Source of the DNA: Nitrospirota bacterium
Lineage (GTDB): Bacteria; Nitrospirota; JACRHJ01
Reading direction: 5' to 3'
Length of the DNA stretch: 18,803 nt
NCBI GenBank assembly: GCA_021815285.1
Contig: JAKAHE010000008.1
Span: 1 to 18,803, forward strand
Both the position numbers and the translations under genes were made by a program. The notes beneath the pieces were generated by a model that was given only the letters and a program-made list of their open reading frames with translations, did not search any database and was not told the DNA's origin. Position 1 is the first letter of the stretch, and each line of letters begins with the position of its first letter. Of this stretch, positions 1-6,690 are shown in pieces.

Positions 1-40
1 GACCAAATTACGCCTGCCAATCAATCCCGCTATAAAAATC

Positions 41-67
41 AAACCCCGCCTGAAAAAGACGGGGTTT
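41..67 (-). terminator. Probable terminator of the protease gene
   Basis: An 8-bp perfect stem (AAACCCCG / CGGGGTTT) closes an 11-nt loop. On the minus strand it is followed by a T-rich stretch (GATTTTTATAG). It lies about 70 nt beyond the stop codon of the protease gene at 138. The stem is AT-capped and the T-tract is interrupted, so termination strength is uncertain. The same hairpin is the first half of a composite repeat (see 68-79). Confidence 0.45.
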
Positions 68-79
68 GTCAGCAGTCTG
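68..79 (+). repeat. Copy 1 of a GTCARCAGTCTG linker between two hairpins
   Basis: The 12-mer GTCAGCAGTCTG sits directly between the hairpin at 41-67 and the hairpin at 78-107. A copy with one difference (GTCAACAGTCTG) occurs on the minus strand at 18751-18762, again directly between two hairpins. The shared word extends to TTTGTCARCAGTCTG. Confidence 0.6.
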
Positions 80-107
80 TAGGGGCGCAATAAATTGCGC
101 CCCTACA
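78..107. repeat. REP-like perfect hairpin
   Basis: A perfect inverted repeat with 13-bp arms (TGTAGGGGCGCAA and its complement) around the loop TAAA. Its GTAG ends, GC-rich arms and TAAA-type loop match the design of the REP elements around the transposase at 3227-3685, though the arm sequence differs. It lies downstream of the protease stop. Confidence 0.6.
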
Positions 108-137
108 CAAAAATCACGAATACGAAACACGGCCCCC

Positions 138-1892
138 TTACGGCGCCGCATACGCCTTTATGCAGGCGTTGCCGTTGTAGTACGTGGTGACGCTTGTGGT
201 CGGGTCGGTATAGGAATCGTCGTAATAAAAGTCTTTCCAGGTTACTCCGTCGGATGAGTCGTAGCTCTGTCCTGTCGTGGAATATGCGCGGTCGCTGTAA
301 CGAGGCTCTATGTCCTCGACCGCCCAGGGATATGGATAACCGTAGTTGTCGTAGAGGTATACCACGACGGAGAAGTTATCTCCGGGCGTAACAGGCACGG
401 GCCTGTTCAGCTTTATCGTATGATAGCCCGCAGGCACGTCCCCAGCCGGATCGGAATACAGAGTTCCGCCGTACTGGTCCCACACCAGCGTGCCCGCCGT
501 CGGGTCCGGCGCGCTGTTGCCGGCGACGATGTTGTTGTTCGCGTCTATGTACGTATTGACATTGTCGTAGATTTTAATCTCGTAGGACGCGCTGTAGTCG
601 TTTACATAGAATCCGACGGCCTTTATATGTTTGCCCGCATTGTCCGCCTTGAATACGTTGGCCATATACCCGTCCGGCGCAGACCAGCCCCAGTAATTCG
701 TCGCGCCGAGGGGGTCGTATTGATATACCTGGGTATACTGGCCGGCGGGCGAGGGCTTGTATAAATCGGAATACTGGCCGTAATATTCCACCGACTTGTC
801 GTAGTAGGAAATCCAGAAATATCCGCCCTGGTTATCGTATTTTGCGGTTCCGCACGGCGCGCCCCAGTACGCTCCCCACTGGTTCCGGCAGAGATACGCG
901 CCCGGACCGGGCGGCACGGCTCCGGCAGAGTTCCGAAAATTACTCGCCAGGTAGTTGTCGTCCCAGCCGATAACGGATACCTCGTGCCCGCCGCCGTTGG
1001 GAAGTTGAGTCAGGTACTGGTTAGTGCTGGAGTAAGGGTTAAAGAAGTTGGCGACCGTCGCGGTGGCAGGATAGGTGAAGCCCGCGTTCTGGTAATAAAG
1101 CGAATCATCGTAATAAAAGCTTATTGTTACCGCCGATTTGGTCCCCCATATGATACCTCTTATGTCAGCCGGGTCGGACGGTATCGTATACACGTCATTG
1201 ACGCGAACGGCTGGGCTGGCAAGGGAGGTATCCGCGAGCGGCGCGTATGGCGACGGCCACTGGTAGTGGTACGGATACTGCGTCTCGGACTTCGGCACGC
1301 CGCACCGGGTGAGATATGCTATGGACAGGGAATCCAGGCCGCCGTCGTTCGGGCCCCAGTCGAAACCGTCGGAGTCGAGCATGTTGTTTTCCGAAAATGC
1401 GACTGTCTTCGGCAGTGTGGATTCGAGCGATGCCAGCGCCGCAAAGTCCCAGCAGGATCCGCAATTCCCCTGGTCTTCCACGGGGCCTATTTTGCCGAGA
1501 GAGCGCAGATCGAAGGATGACGGCGGGGTGGTAAGGGTAGCGGAGACGATGCCCTTCCTTTGCATGAATGACAGCGCGGGGCTTGTGAACTTGTACGCCT
1601 CGCCGCTCCTTATTGCGGCGGCACGTGCGGCGGCGCGCTCCGTCCTGGCCGCTTTAAGGAGGTATGAACGATCGAATCTGTTCGGGAGACGCCCCATGCC
1701 GTGGCCGCCTTTGGCGAGGTTAAGATGCCACGTCCCGGCCTTTTTCCTGGCCAGGTATTTGGCGTATGCGGCGCTCATGGGCGCCCGCTTCGGGGTGGCG
1801 CCGCCCGCAACGGCGACGACCGAAAACGCGGTTAATAAAAAGAGGGATGATAACGCTGCAAAACTTACGAACTTCCAAAATCTCTTTTTCAA
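138..1892 (-). CDS. Secreted papain-family (C1) cysteine protease with probable C-terminal lectin-like domain
   Basis: Predicted exported peptidase of 584 aa. A Lys/Arg-rich N-terminus and hydrophobic core (about residues 1-30) form a signal peptide, followed by a basic, Ala-rich pro-region to about 120. The C1 catalytic domain spans about 125-375: oxyanion Gln and nucleophile Cys in DQGNCGSCWDF (about Q141, C147), His in GGHEVSVIGW (about H303), and Asn in RNQWG (about N337) where the family usually has NSW. The Tyr/Asp-rich tail (about 390-584) has the YMANVFKA and IKAVGFY pattern of lectin-like domains fused to such peptidases; that domain call is from memory. The start is a TTG at 1892-1890, six nt after GGAG, giving MKKRFWKF. 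The gene stands alone with its own promoter. Substrate is unknown; surface adhesion or protein scavenging is inference. Confidence 0.88.
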   Translation of the reverse strand: MKKRFWKFVSFAALSSLFLLTAFSVVAVAGGATPKRAPMSAAYAKYLARKKAGTWHLNLAKGGHGMGRLPNRFDRSYLLKAARTERAAARAAAIRSGEAYKFTSPALSFMQRKGIVSATLTTPPSSFDLRSLGKIGPVEDQGNCGSCWDFAALASLESTLPKTVAFSENNMLDSDGFDWGPNDGGLDSLSIAYLTRCGVPKSETQYPYHYQWPSPYAPLADTSLASPAVRVNDVYTIPSDPADIRGIIWGTKSAVTISFYYDDSLYYQNAGFTYPATATVANFFNPYSSTNQYLTQLPNGGGHEVSVIGWDDNYLASNFRNSAGAVPPGPGAYLCRNQWGAYWGAPCGTAKYDNQGGYFWISYYDKSVEYYGQYSDLYKPSPAGQYTQVYQYDPLGATNYWGWSAPDGYMANVFKADNAGKHIKAVGFYVNDYSASYEIKIYDNVNTYIDANNNIVAGNSAPDPTAGTLVWDQYGGTLYSDPAGDVPAGYHTIKLNRPVPVTPGDNFSVVVYLYDNYGYPYPWAVEDIEPRYSDRAYSTTGQSYDSSDGVTWKDFYYDDSYTDPTTSVTTYYNGNACIKAYAAP

Positions 1893-2007
1893 GATTTACT
1901 CCTTTCGCACGTGGGAATGGTGTCAAGTGATAACTATTTCTATTATTTTTTCATTGGGAAATCAACATTAAAAAGATTAATTTCCTTTAATAATGCGCAC
2001 AATGTTA

Positions 2008-2036
2008 TTTAAACCACGATTAAACAGATCTGTCAA
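2008..2036 (-). promoter_or_regulatory. Sigma70-type promoter of the protease gene
   Basis: On the minus strand, a consensus -35 TTGACA (2031-2036) is followed after 17 bp by TTTAAA (2008-2013). Transcription would start near 2001, leaving an AT-rich leader of roughly 110 nt before the TTG start. A second TTGACA at 1921-1926 has no partner -10. Confidence 0.55.
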
Positions 2037-2082
2037 GTATTTTTTTTACTTTGGATATGGCCGGGCTTGGGAGATTGGCTCT

Positions 2083-3069
2083 CTATGGCGTGGGGACCCT
2101 GGCGAGTATTCTGCCGATTATGGACTCCGGGGTTATGTCGTCGGCCTCGGCCTCGTAGGTCATGGTAATCCTGTGCCGCAGGACGTCCGGGGCCATCTCC
2201 TTCACGTCCTCCGGCGTGGCGTAGGCGCGCCCGTTCATCATCGCCTCCGCCTTCGCCGCGAGGGTAAGATATATCGACGCCCTGGGAGACGCGCCGTATT
2301 CGATGAGGTTCTTTATGTCCAGGCCGTAGGCCTCCGGGTCACGCGTGGCGAAGATTAAATCCACTATATAACGCTTCACCTTCTCGTCCACGTATACGGA
2401 ATCTACAAGCTCCCGGCAGAGGAATATTTCGCTCGCCTCGGCCACCCTGCCGACCGGAATATCTTTGCCAGCCGACATCCTGTTTATTATCTCAAGCTCC
2501 TCGTCCTTGGAGGGATAGCCCACCTTCACCTTCAGCATGAACCTGTCCACCTGAGCCTCCGGCAGGCGGTACGTCCCCTCGCTCTCGATGGGGTTCTGCG
2601 TGGCCATGACGAGGAACGGGTGTTCCAGTTTGAAGCTGTCCGGGCCGATTGTAACCTGCATCTCCTGCATGACCTCCAGGAGCGCGGACTGCACCTTGGC
2701 CGGCGCGCGGTTAATCTCGTCGGCAAGGAGCAGGTTAGTGAATATCGGGCCTTTCTTGGTCGAAAATTCCCCGGAGGCCTGGTTGTATACGCGCGTGCCG
2801 ATTAAGTCTGCGGGGAGCAGATCCGGCGTGAACTGTATGCGGGAGAAGTCGAGGTTCAGCGCGGAGGCGAGGGACTTTATGCAGAGCGTCTTGGCCAGCC
2901 CGGGCACGCCCTCTAAGAGTATGTGCCCGCGCGTAAGCAGGCCGACGATGAGCCTGTCGAGCATACCTTCCTGCCCGACGATGACTTTGCGCACCTCGCG
3001 GCGTATGTCGTCGAGTATGCGCGAGTGCGCGGAGATTTTATCTGAGAGTTCCTTTAAGTCGGGAGTCAT
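2083..3069 (-). CDS. moxR: MoxR-family AAA+ ATPase
   Basis: A 328-aa cytoplasmic AAA+ ATPase of the usual MoxR length. Visible motifs: Walker A GVPGLAKT (54-61), Walker B LLLADEINRAP with D117-E118, sensor 1 MATQNP (155-160), and EAQVDRF with R176. The C-terminal lid helical region follows residue 200. MoxR proteins act as chaperone-like ATPases, normally paired with VWA-domain proteins, in metal insertion, envelope or stress functions. It lies downstream of hsp20 and batD on the same strand, separated from batD by a RAYT gene and REP repeats. DUF58 and VWA genes that usually follow moxR are absent: an unrelated protease gene with its own promoter comes next. The ATG at 3069 has a GGGA-type ribosome site about 9 nt upstream. 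Confidence 0.95.
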   Translation of the reverse strand: MTPDLKELSDKISAHSRILDDIRREVRKVIVGQEGMLDRLIVGLLTRGHILLEGVPGLAKTLCIKSLASALNLDFSRIQFTPDLLPADLIGTRVYNQASGEFSTKKGPIFTNLLLADEINRAPAKVQSALLEVMQEMQVTIGPDSFKLEHPFLVMATQNPIESEGTYRLPEAQVDRFMLKVKVGYPSKDEELEIINRMSAGKDIPVGRVAEASEIFLCRELVDSVYVDEKVKRYIVDLIFATRDPEAYGLDIKNLIEYGASPRASIYLTLAAKAEAMMNGRAYATPEDVKEMAPDVLRHRITMTYEAEADDITPESIIGRILARVPTP

Positions 3070-3097
3070 ATTAAATTCCCTTTTCTTTAACTAAATT

Positions 3098-3274
3098 GTA
3101 GCTGCCCGATTCATCGGACACCCTTAAAACCGCTCAATAAATTGAGCAGCTACGTTAAAGATCTAATTGTTTTTGTAGCTGCCCGATTTATCGGACACCC
3201 TTAAAACCGCTCAATAAATTGAGCAGCTACGTTAAAGAGCTAATTGTTTTTGTAGCTGCCCGATTCATCGGGCG
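3098..3274. repeat. REP/BIME array, period 77 (left flank of RAYT)
   Basis: Two 77-bp units and a third partial one start at 3098, 3175 and 3252. Each full unit holds two REPs in opposite orientation: GTAGCTGCCCGATTCATCGG (or TTTA loop), a spacer acacccttaaaacc, then a GCTCAA-TAAA-TTGAGC hairpin ending GCAGCTAC. The outer GTAGCTGC and GCAGCTAC are inverted repeats. The third unit lies inside the end of the RAYT reading frame. Confidence 0.92.
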
Positions 3275-3685
3275 AATTTCCGTGTTATAAATTCCATCTA
3301 TTTGCATTTCCATCGCATCCGGATTATTCTGTATGTATTCTCTTATTTTTTCAAGAGCTTTTTCATTTCTAATAACATGCTCATAATAATTAGGCTGCCA
3401 AAGTCTGGCGCATGCCGCTTTGCTGGCCCTTGCTTTGAATCTACGGATTATTTCACTCAAGGAAAACTTTGAATCTTCCAGGACGAGTAGCATATGTATA
3501 TGGTCGGGCATTAAAACATGAAAATCAACTAAAACATTTTCTCTGCCCAACGAGGCCAGTGCGTTTTCAATCTGAGCGTGATGGGTTAAAAGAAGGGGTT
3601 GTCTTAAATGGGAAACAATTGTTATAAAGTAATAACCATCGTTGGAATAATCGTAATAAGGAAGACGGGTATTTTTTATTTTCAT
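3227..3685 (-). CDS. REP-associated tyrosine transposase (RAYT, Y1/HUH family)
   Basis: A 152-aa single-domain HUH nuclease related to IS200/IS605 TnpA. The metal-binding motif HIH is at H62/H64 in LMPDHIHMLLV, and the YYEHVIRNE...IREYIQNNP stretch typical of RAYTs supplies the likely catalytic Y117. RAYTs are single-copy, domesticated transposases that act on REP hairpins. REP arrays lie on both sides: period 77 at the 3' end, period 49 at the 5' end. The last residues (from about IRPMNRAATK) are translated from a REP hairpin and the TAG stop lies in the next REP, so the native C-terminus may have been replaced. No Shine-Dalgarno is seen; a REP hairpin ends about 10 nt upstream of the ATG. 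The gene sits between batD and moxR and is AT-richer than its neighbours, as expected of an insert. Confidence 0.93.
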   Translation of the reverse strand: MKIKNTRLPYYDYSNDGYYFITIVSHLRQPLLLTHHAQIENALASLGRENVLVDFHVLMPDHIHMLLVLEDSKFSLSEIIRRFKARASKAACARLWQPNYYEHVIRNEKALEKIREYIQNNPDAMEMQIDGIYNTEIRPMNRAATKTISSLT

Positions 3686-3695
3686 AACAAAAAAT

Positions 3696-3817
3696 GCGCC
3701 CGATAAATCGGGCAGCTACAATGAACAATCAAAACGACTAAAAAACGCCCCATGAATGGGGCAGCTACAATGAACAATCAAAACGGCTAAAAAACGCCCC
3801 ATGAATGGGGCAGTTAC
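3696..3817. repeat. REP array, period 49 (right flank of RAYT)
   Basis: Three direct repeats with exact 49-bp spacing begin at 3698, 3747 and 3796. Each is a hairpin (GCCCGA-TAAA-TCGGGC, then GCCCC-ATGAAT-GGGGC twice) followed by AGCTAC (AGTTAC in the last), with the linker aatgaacaatcaaaacg between. The last copy ends on the TAA stop codon of batD. Confidence 0.92.
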
Positions 3818-4791
3818 ACTTGGCGAACCAGTTCCCGCGCCTTCTCCATATACTTTGTCTTCTCTTCTTCCGTCGGCGCATACTTGGCAAATTTTACCAG
3901 GTCGGCCTCTTCCAGGATTTCACGCAGTTTATCATATGCGGAGGCGGGGATGGTAGAGCTTTTTACCGCCTGCATTATTTCCGCTGTCGTGGCCTCGGTC
4001 GCGGGGATGCTGTGCGCCGCGCGCAGGTATTTCCGTATCGCCTCGGAGATAACGGAATAATAAACCTTCGAGTCCGCTTTCAGAACTTCCGCCGCCTCGA
4101 TGGCCTTCAGGGCCTCTTCTTTGGGGCCGATAACAGGAGCCGCGGGCGCGACCGGGGCGGCTGGACGTTTTTTCTTCCCGCGCCTCGCCATGTAGACGAT
4201 AAGGCCGATGATGAGAAAGAATCCAAGCGCCACCAGCGCGGTCATTATGTAGAAGAATATCTTTATACGCTCGAGGAATGACATCGGCCCCCTGATGTCG
4301 CGGATGTCGTTTTTGAGGCTCTTCAGTATCCCCGGCCCGTGCTCTGTCACGGTTACCTTAACCGGGTTCGACTTGAACTCGACTTCTTTTCCCGTCTTCG
4401 GGTCTGCGACTACTGCCCGCGCGGGGGGGATCAGGTGCTCGCCCGCGAGGTCTGAGGACAGCCGGTATTCCTGCTCGGTTACCGTCCGCTCCCGGTTATT
4501 TATGATGCGCGTGGACTGTGAGGAATACTCGCCCGTGACGTTAAAGCCGGAGAAATCCGGCGGGGAGAGGCGAAACGGGACGTCCGCCTCTCCCTCCTCG
4601 ATTACCGAAAGCGTATAGGAGAACGTCTCGCCCTTTGCGACCTCGTCCCGGCTGGCCTTCGCCTCAAGCGACAGCCTGTATTCCGGCGGGCCGGCGACCG
4701 CCTGCTGCCGGTCTGCGGGCTGCGCCCCGTGCGACGAGGCGGGCATGACGAAAGCGATGGCGAATATCAATGCCGATAATATCTTTTTCAA
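3814..4791 (-). CDS. batD: BatD-like membrane protein (oxygen-tolerance/Bat family)
   Basis: A 325-aa envelope protein. The N-terminus MKKILSALIFAIAFVMPASS is a signal peptide. Residues about 35-170 form an extracytoplasmic beta-rich region with the BatD pattern (VAKGETFSYTLSV ... PPDFSGFNVTGEYSSQS). One transmembrane helix lies at about 180-205, and a cytoplasmic helical domain follows an Ala/Pro linker, with YYSVISEAIRKYLRAAH and EEADLVKFAKYAPTEEE typical of the DUF4381-like tail of Bat proteins. It is short for BatD (often over 500 aa). It starts at a TTG 8 nt after the hsp20 stop, so the two genes are probably co-transcribed. Its TAA stop is inside a REP. Family members work with MoxR and VWA proteins; the exact function is not settled. 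Confidence 0.78.
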   Translation of the reverse strand: MKKILSALIFAIAFVMPASSHGAQPADRQQAVAGPPEYRLSLEAKASRDEVAKGETFSYTLSVIEEGEADVPFRLSPPDFSGFNVTGEYSSQSTRIINNRERTVTEQEYRLSSDLAGEHLIPPARAVVADPKTGKEVEFKSNPVKVTVTEHGPGILKSLKNDIRDIRGPMSFLERIKIFFYIMTALVALGFFLIIGLIVYMARRGKKKRPAAPVAPAAPVIGPKEEALKAIEAAEVLKADSKVYYSVISEAIRKYLRAAHSIPATEATTAEIMQAVKSSTIPASAYDKLREILEEADLVKFAKYAPTEEEKTKYMEKARELVRQV

Positions 4792-4799
4792 GCCGCGCC

Positions 4800-5252
4800 T
4801 TATTTTTCGGCCTCTGCCGTCTCTATCTTAACGGTGCGCGCTACGGATTTGGCAGATTTCGGAAGCCTTACTTCCAGCACGCCCTTGTCGTAATGAGCCG
4901 TAACTTTTTCCGTCTCGACGTTCTTCGGCAGCGCAAAGACGCGGGAGAACCTGCCGTATGACCGCTCGACCCTGTGGTAATTCTCCTCCTTAACATCCTT
5001 CTCGAACCGCCTCTCGCCCTTAATCGTAAGGACGCCCTCCCTGACCTCCACATCCACGTCCTTCTGGTCGATGCCGGGAAGCTCAGCCGTGATGACGATG
5101 TCCTTTTCTGTCTCGTAGATGTCCACCGGAGGCGACCATGCGCCCCTGTCCACGGTGTCTTCGGGCGATTTTATACTGTCATCGAAGAGCCTGTTCATCC
5201 TTTCCTGAAGCGAAACAAGATTCCTCATAGGATCCCATCTTACAAGCGTCAT
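4800..5252 (-). CDS. hsp20: Small heat-shock protein (Hsp20/alpha-crystallin)
   Basis: An ATP-independent holdase of 150 aa. The N-terminus MTLVRWDPMRNLVSLQERMNRLF is the common bacterial Hsp20 opening. The alpha-crystallin domain runs from about 40 to 140 (WSPPVDIYETEKDIVITAELPG ... FSRVFALPKNV ... YDKGVLEVRLPK), followed by a short charged tail. An upstream in-frame ATG at 5300 exists, but the ATG at 5252 is chosen because AAGGAGG lies about 10 nt before it and the family motif begins there. The gene heads hsp20-batD-(RAYT)-moxR. A sigma70 promoter and a perfect CIRCE element lie upstream, so HrcA repression with release on heat shock is expected. A REP-like hairpin lies in its leader. Confidence 0.95.
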   Translation of the reverse strand: MTLVRWDPMRNLVSLQERMNRLFDDSIKSPEDTVDRGAWSPPVDIYETEKDIVITAELPGIDQKDVDVEVREGVLTIKGERRFEKDVKEENYHRVERSYGRFSRVFALPKNVETEKVTAHYDKGVLEVRLPKSAKSVARTVKIETAEAEK

Positions 5253-5280
5253 AATAGAAGCCTCCTTCCCTGGTCTTAAT

Positions 5281-5304
5281 GCGCCCGACGAATCGGGCAA
5301 TTAC
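5281..5304. repeat. Solitary REP-like hairpin in the hsp20 leader
   Basis: GCCCGA-CGAA-TCGGGC followed by AATTAC. It matches the REP at 3696-3719 at all but a few positions. It lies between the CIRCE operator and the hsp20 ribosome site, so it would be transcribed as a hairpin in the 5' leader. Confidence 0.7.
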
Positions 5305-5334
5305 CGCAGATTAAAACGTCCGTCAAACCGGGCC

Positions 5335-5361
5335 TTAGCACTCTCGCCCACTGAGTGCTAA
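5335..5361 (-). promoter_or_regulatory. CIRCE operator (HrcA site)
   Basis: Perfect TTAGCACTC-N9-GAGTGCTAA inverted repeat. It starts exactly where the -10 box of the hsp20 promoter ends, so it covers the predicted transcription start, the usual place for HrcA repression. hrcA itself is not in this window. Confidence 0.96.
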
Positions 5362-5389
5362 TAATAGCACCCGGAAACCAAAATTTCAA
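5361..5389 (-). promoter_or_regulatory. Sigma70 promoter of hsp20
   Basis: On the minus strand TTGAAA (5384-5389), a 17-bp spacer, then TATTAT (5361-5366). The -10 box shares its last base with the CIRCE element. Confidence 0.8.
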
Positions 5390-5501
5390 GAAAAATTTCA
5401 GAAGGTGATTCAACGAGCGCAGGTTGGGATGAACGAGCCCTTAGAGATGCGCGAGCGAATCCCCTGGAGTGAGTGAATCGCCTTAGTATATACAAAAAAA
5501 A

Positions 5502-5529
5502 TTGACATGTCCGCGCCATGATGTAGAAT
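5502..5529 (+). promoter_or_regulatory. Promoter of the ABC permease, placed for a leaderless mRNA
   Basis: TTGACA (5502-5507), 16-bp spacer, TAGAAT (5524-5529). Only 7 nt separate the -10 box from the ATG at 5537, so transcription should start at or one base before the start codon. No Shine-Dalgarno precedes the ATG. Confidence 0.7.
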
Positions 5530-5536
5530 TATCGCT

Positions 5537-6385
5537 ATGGAAAAAACAACGCTGTTTTCCGAATTTGCATATCGCTTCAGCCGCAACCCGCTTGCCCTGG
5601 CCGGGGCGGCGGTGATACTTTTCTTGTGTTTTGTCGCGGTCTTCGCGCCTCTCATCGCCCCGCACAACCCGTACACGATACACACAGGCGACATCCTCAT
5701 GCCGCCCTCCGGCGCCCATCTCTTCGGGACGGACGACCTTGGCCGGGACGTGCTCTCAAGGATGATATACAGCGCGCGCATCTCTTTATTGGTGGGGATC
5801 GTAGCGGTGGGGATCGCCACGGTAATCGGCGTCGTAATCGGGGCGCTTGCGGGCTATTACGGCGGCTGGCTGGACAGCGTCCTGATGCGGCTTGTTGACA
5901 TCATGCTCTGCTTCCCGACGATATTCCTCATCCTCGCGGTAATCGCCATACTCACGCCGTCCATCTGGAACATAATGATAATTATCGGCATCACGAGCTG
6001 GATGGGCGTGGCAAGGCTTGTGCGCGCGGAGTTCCTGACGTTAAAGGAGCGGGATTTCGTGATGGCGTCGAAGGCCGTCGGGGCGCGGGACATGCGTATA
6101 ATCTTCCGGCACATCCTCCCGAACGCGATGGCGCCGGTATTGGTATCGGCGGTGCTGGGCGTCGGCGGGGCGATACTTATCGAGTCATCGCTTTCCTTCC
6201 TGGGCCTTGGCGTCCAGCCGCCCACGCCGTCCTGGGGCAACATGCTCACGGCCGGCAAGGACAATATCGAGATCGCCTGGTGGCTCTCTCTCTTCCCCGG
6301 CATGGCGATACTTACCACCGTCCTGGGCTACAACCTCTTGGGCGAAGGCCTCCAGGACGCCCTGAACCCAAGATTGAAGGAGTAA
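5537..6385 (+). CDS. ABC transporter permease, DppC/OppC family
   Basis: Inner-membrane subunit of a peptide/nickel-type ABC importer, 282 aa, full length for DppC. N-terminal helix about 17-40 (OppC_N-like, ending in FAPLIAPHNP), then the conserved HLFGTDDLGRDVLSRMIYSARISL entry to the permease domain, about five more membrane helices, and the EAA-type loop for the ATPase near 171-197 (RDFVMASKAVGARD...RHILPNA). The end LGYNLLGEGLQDALNPRLKE is classic. No solute-binding protein, DppB or ATPase subunit is adjacent: the left neighbour is divergent hsp20 and the right neighbour is convergent nagZ. It therefore needs partners encoded elsewhere. Peptide, nickel or another substrate cannot be told apart from this subunit alone. 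Confidence 0.93.
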   Translation: MEKTTLFSEFAYRFSRNPLALAGAAVILFLCFVAVFAPLIAPHNPYTIHTGDILMPPSGAHLFGTDDLGRDVLSRMIYSARISLLVGIVAVGIATVIGVVIGALAGYYGGWLDSVLMRLVDIMLCFPTIFLILAVIAILTPSIWNIMIIIGITSWMGVARLVRAEFLTLKERDFVMASKAVGARDMRIIFRHILPNAMAPVLVSAVLGVGGAILIESSLSFLGLGVQPPTPSWGNMLTAGKDNIEIAWWLSLFPGMAILTTVLGYNLLGEGLQDALNPRLKE

Positions 6386-6690
6386 TCGTCGCCAACAATC
6401 CGCAATTTGCTCATAAACAGGCTATCAATGTTATGAGTAAGGATAATCAGTCGGGGAAGTTCCTTTTCGATAGCGGTTCCGGATTATTGCCGGAAGCTAC
6501 TGATTGTTAAAGCAGAAACAGGTCTGAAAGCCTGTCTCTGCCCCGGTATCTAAAACGGGGCGAAAACGGCCCGATTCCGGCCTGTTTTGTGCAAAAACGG
6601 GTATGCGGGGAAGTGGTGTTTTTAAGCGGGCGGAACCGCCCTTTTCCCCCCTCGCACATTTCCTCGTCAATACCGATTATACTTTTATTT
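6386..6690. other. Intergenic region between convergent genes, hairpin-rich
   Basis: No convincing gene in these 305 nt. Hairpins in series: GCAGAAACAGG / CCTGTCTCTGC (6512-6541, one mismatch), GCCCCG / CGGGGC (6540-6561), AAAACGGCC / GGCCTGTTTT (6563-6588, one bulge), and GGGCGG-AA-CCGCCC followed by TTTT (6628-6645). The last two could end transcription of the permease gene. A 25-codon frame ending at 6510 has no ribosome site and no recognisable sequence. Confidence 0.6.
6628..6645 (+). terminator. Weak candidate terminator for the ABC permease gene
   Basis: Short GC stem (GGGCGG/CCGCCC with a 2-nt loop, or a 5-bp stem with GAAC loop) followed by four T and then C-rich sequence. The short T-run makes it weak. 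Confidence 0.35.

Noticed and set aside
1921..1926. A second TTGACA upstream of the protease
   Set aside because: No -10-like hexamer lies at 15-19 bp spacing; the ribosome site is there instead.
1309..1971. A 220-codon plus-strand frame opposite the protease N-terminus
   Set aside because: Antisense to the catalytic Cys region of a clear C1 peptidase and to its promoter-proximal leader; no support.
3696..3817. Three repeats with exact 49-bp spacing as a CRISPR fragment
   Set aside because: The spacers are near-identical rather than unique, the repeat is a GTAGCTGC-type REP hairpin, and the adjacent gene is a RAYT, not cas.
6280..6510. Open frame running from inside the permease gene into the intergenic region
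   Set aside because: The first part is a shadow of the permease; the remaining 25 codons after an in-frame ATG have no ribosome site or conserved features.
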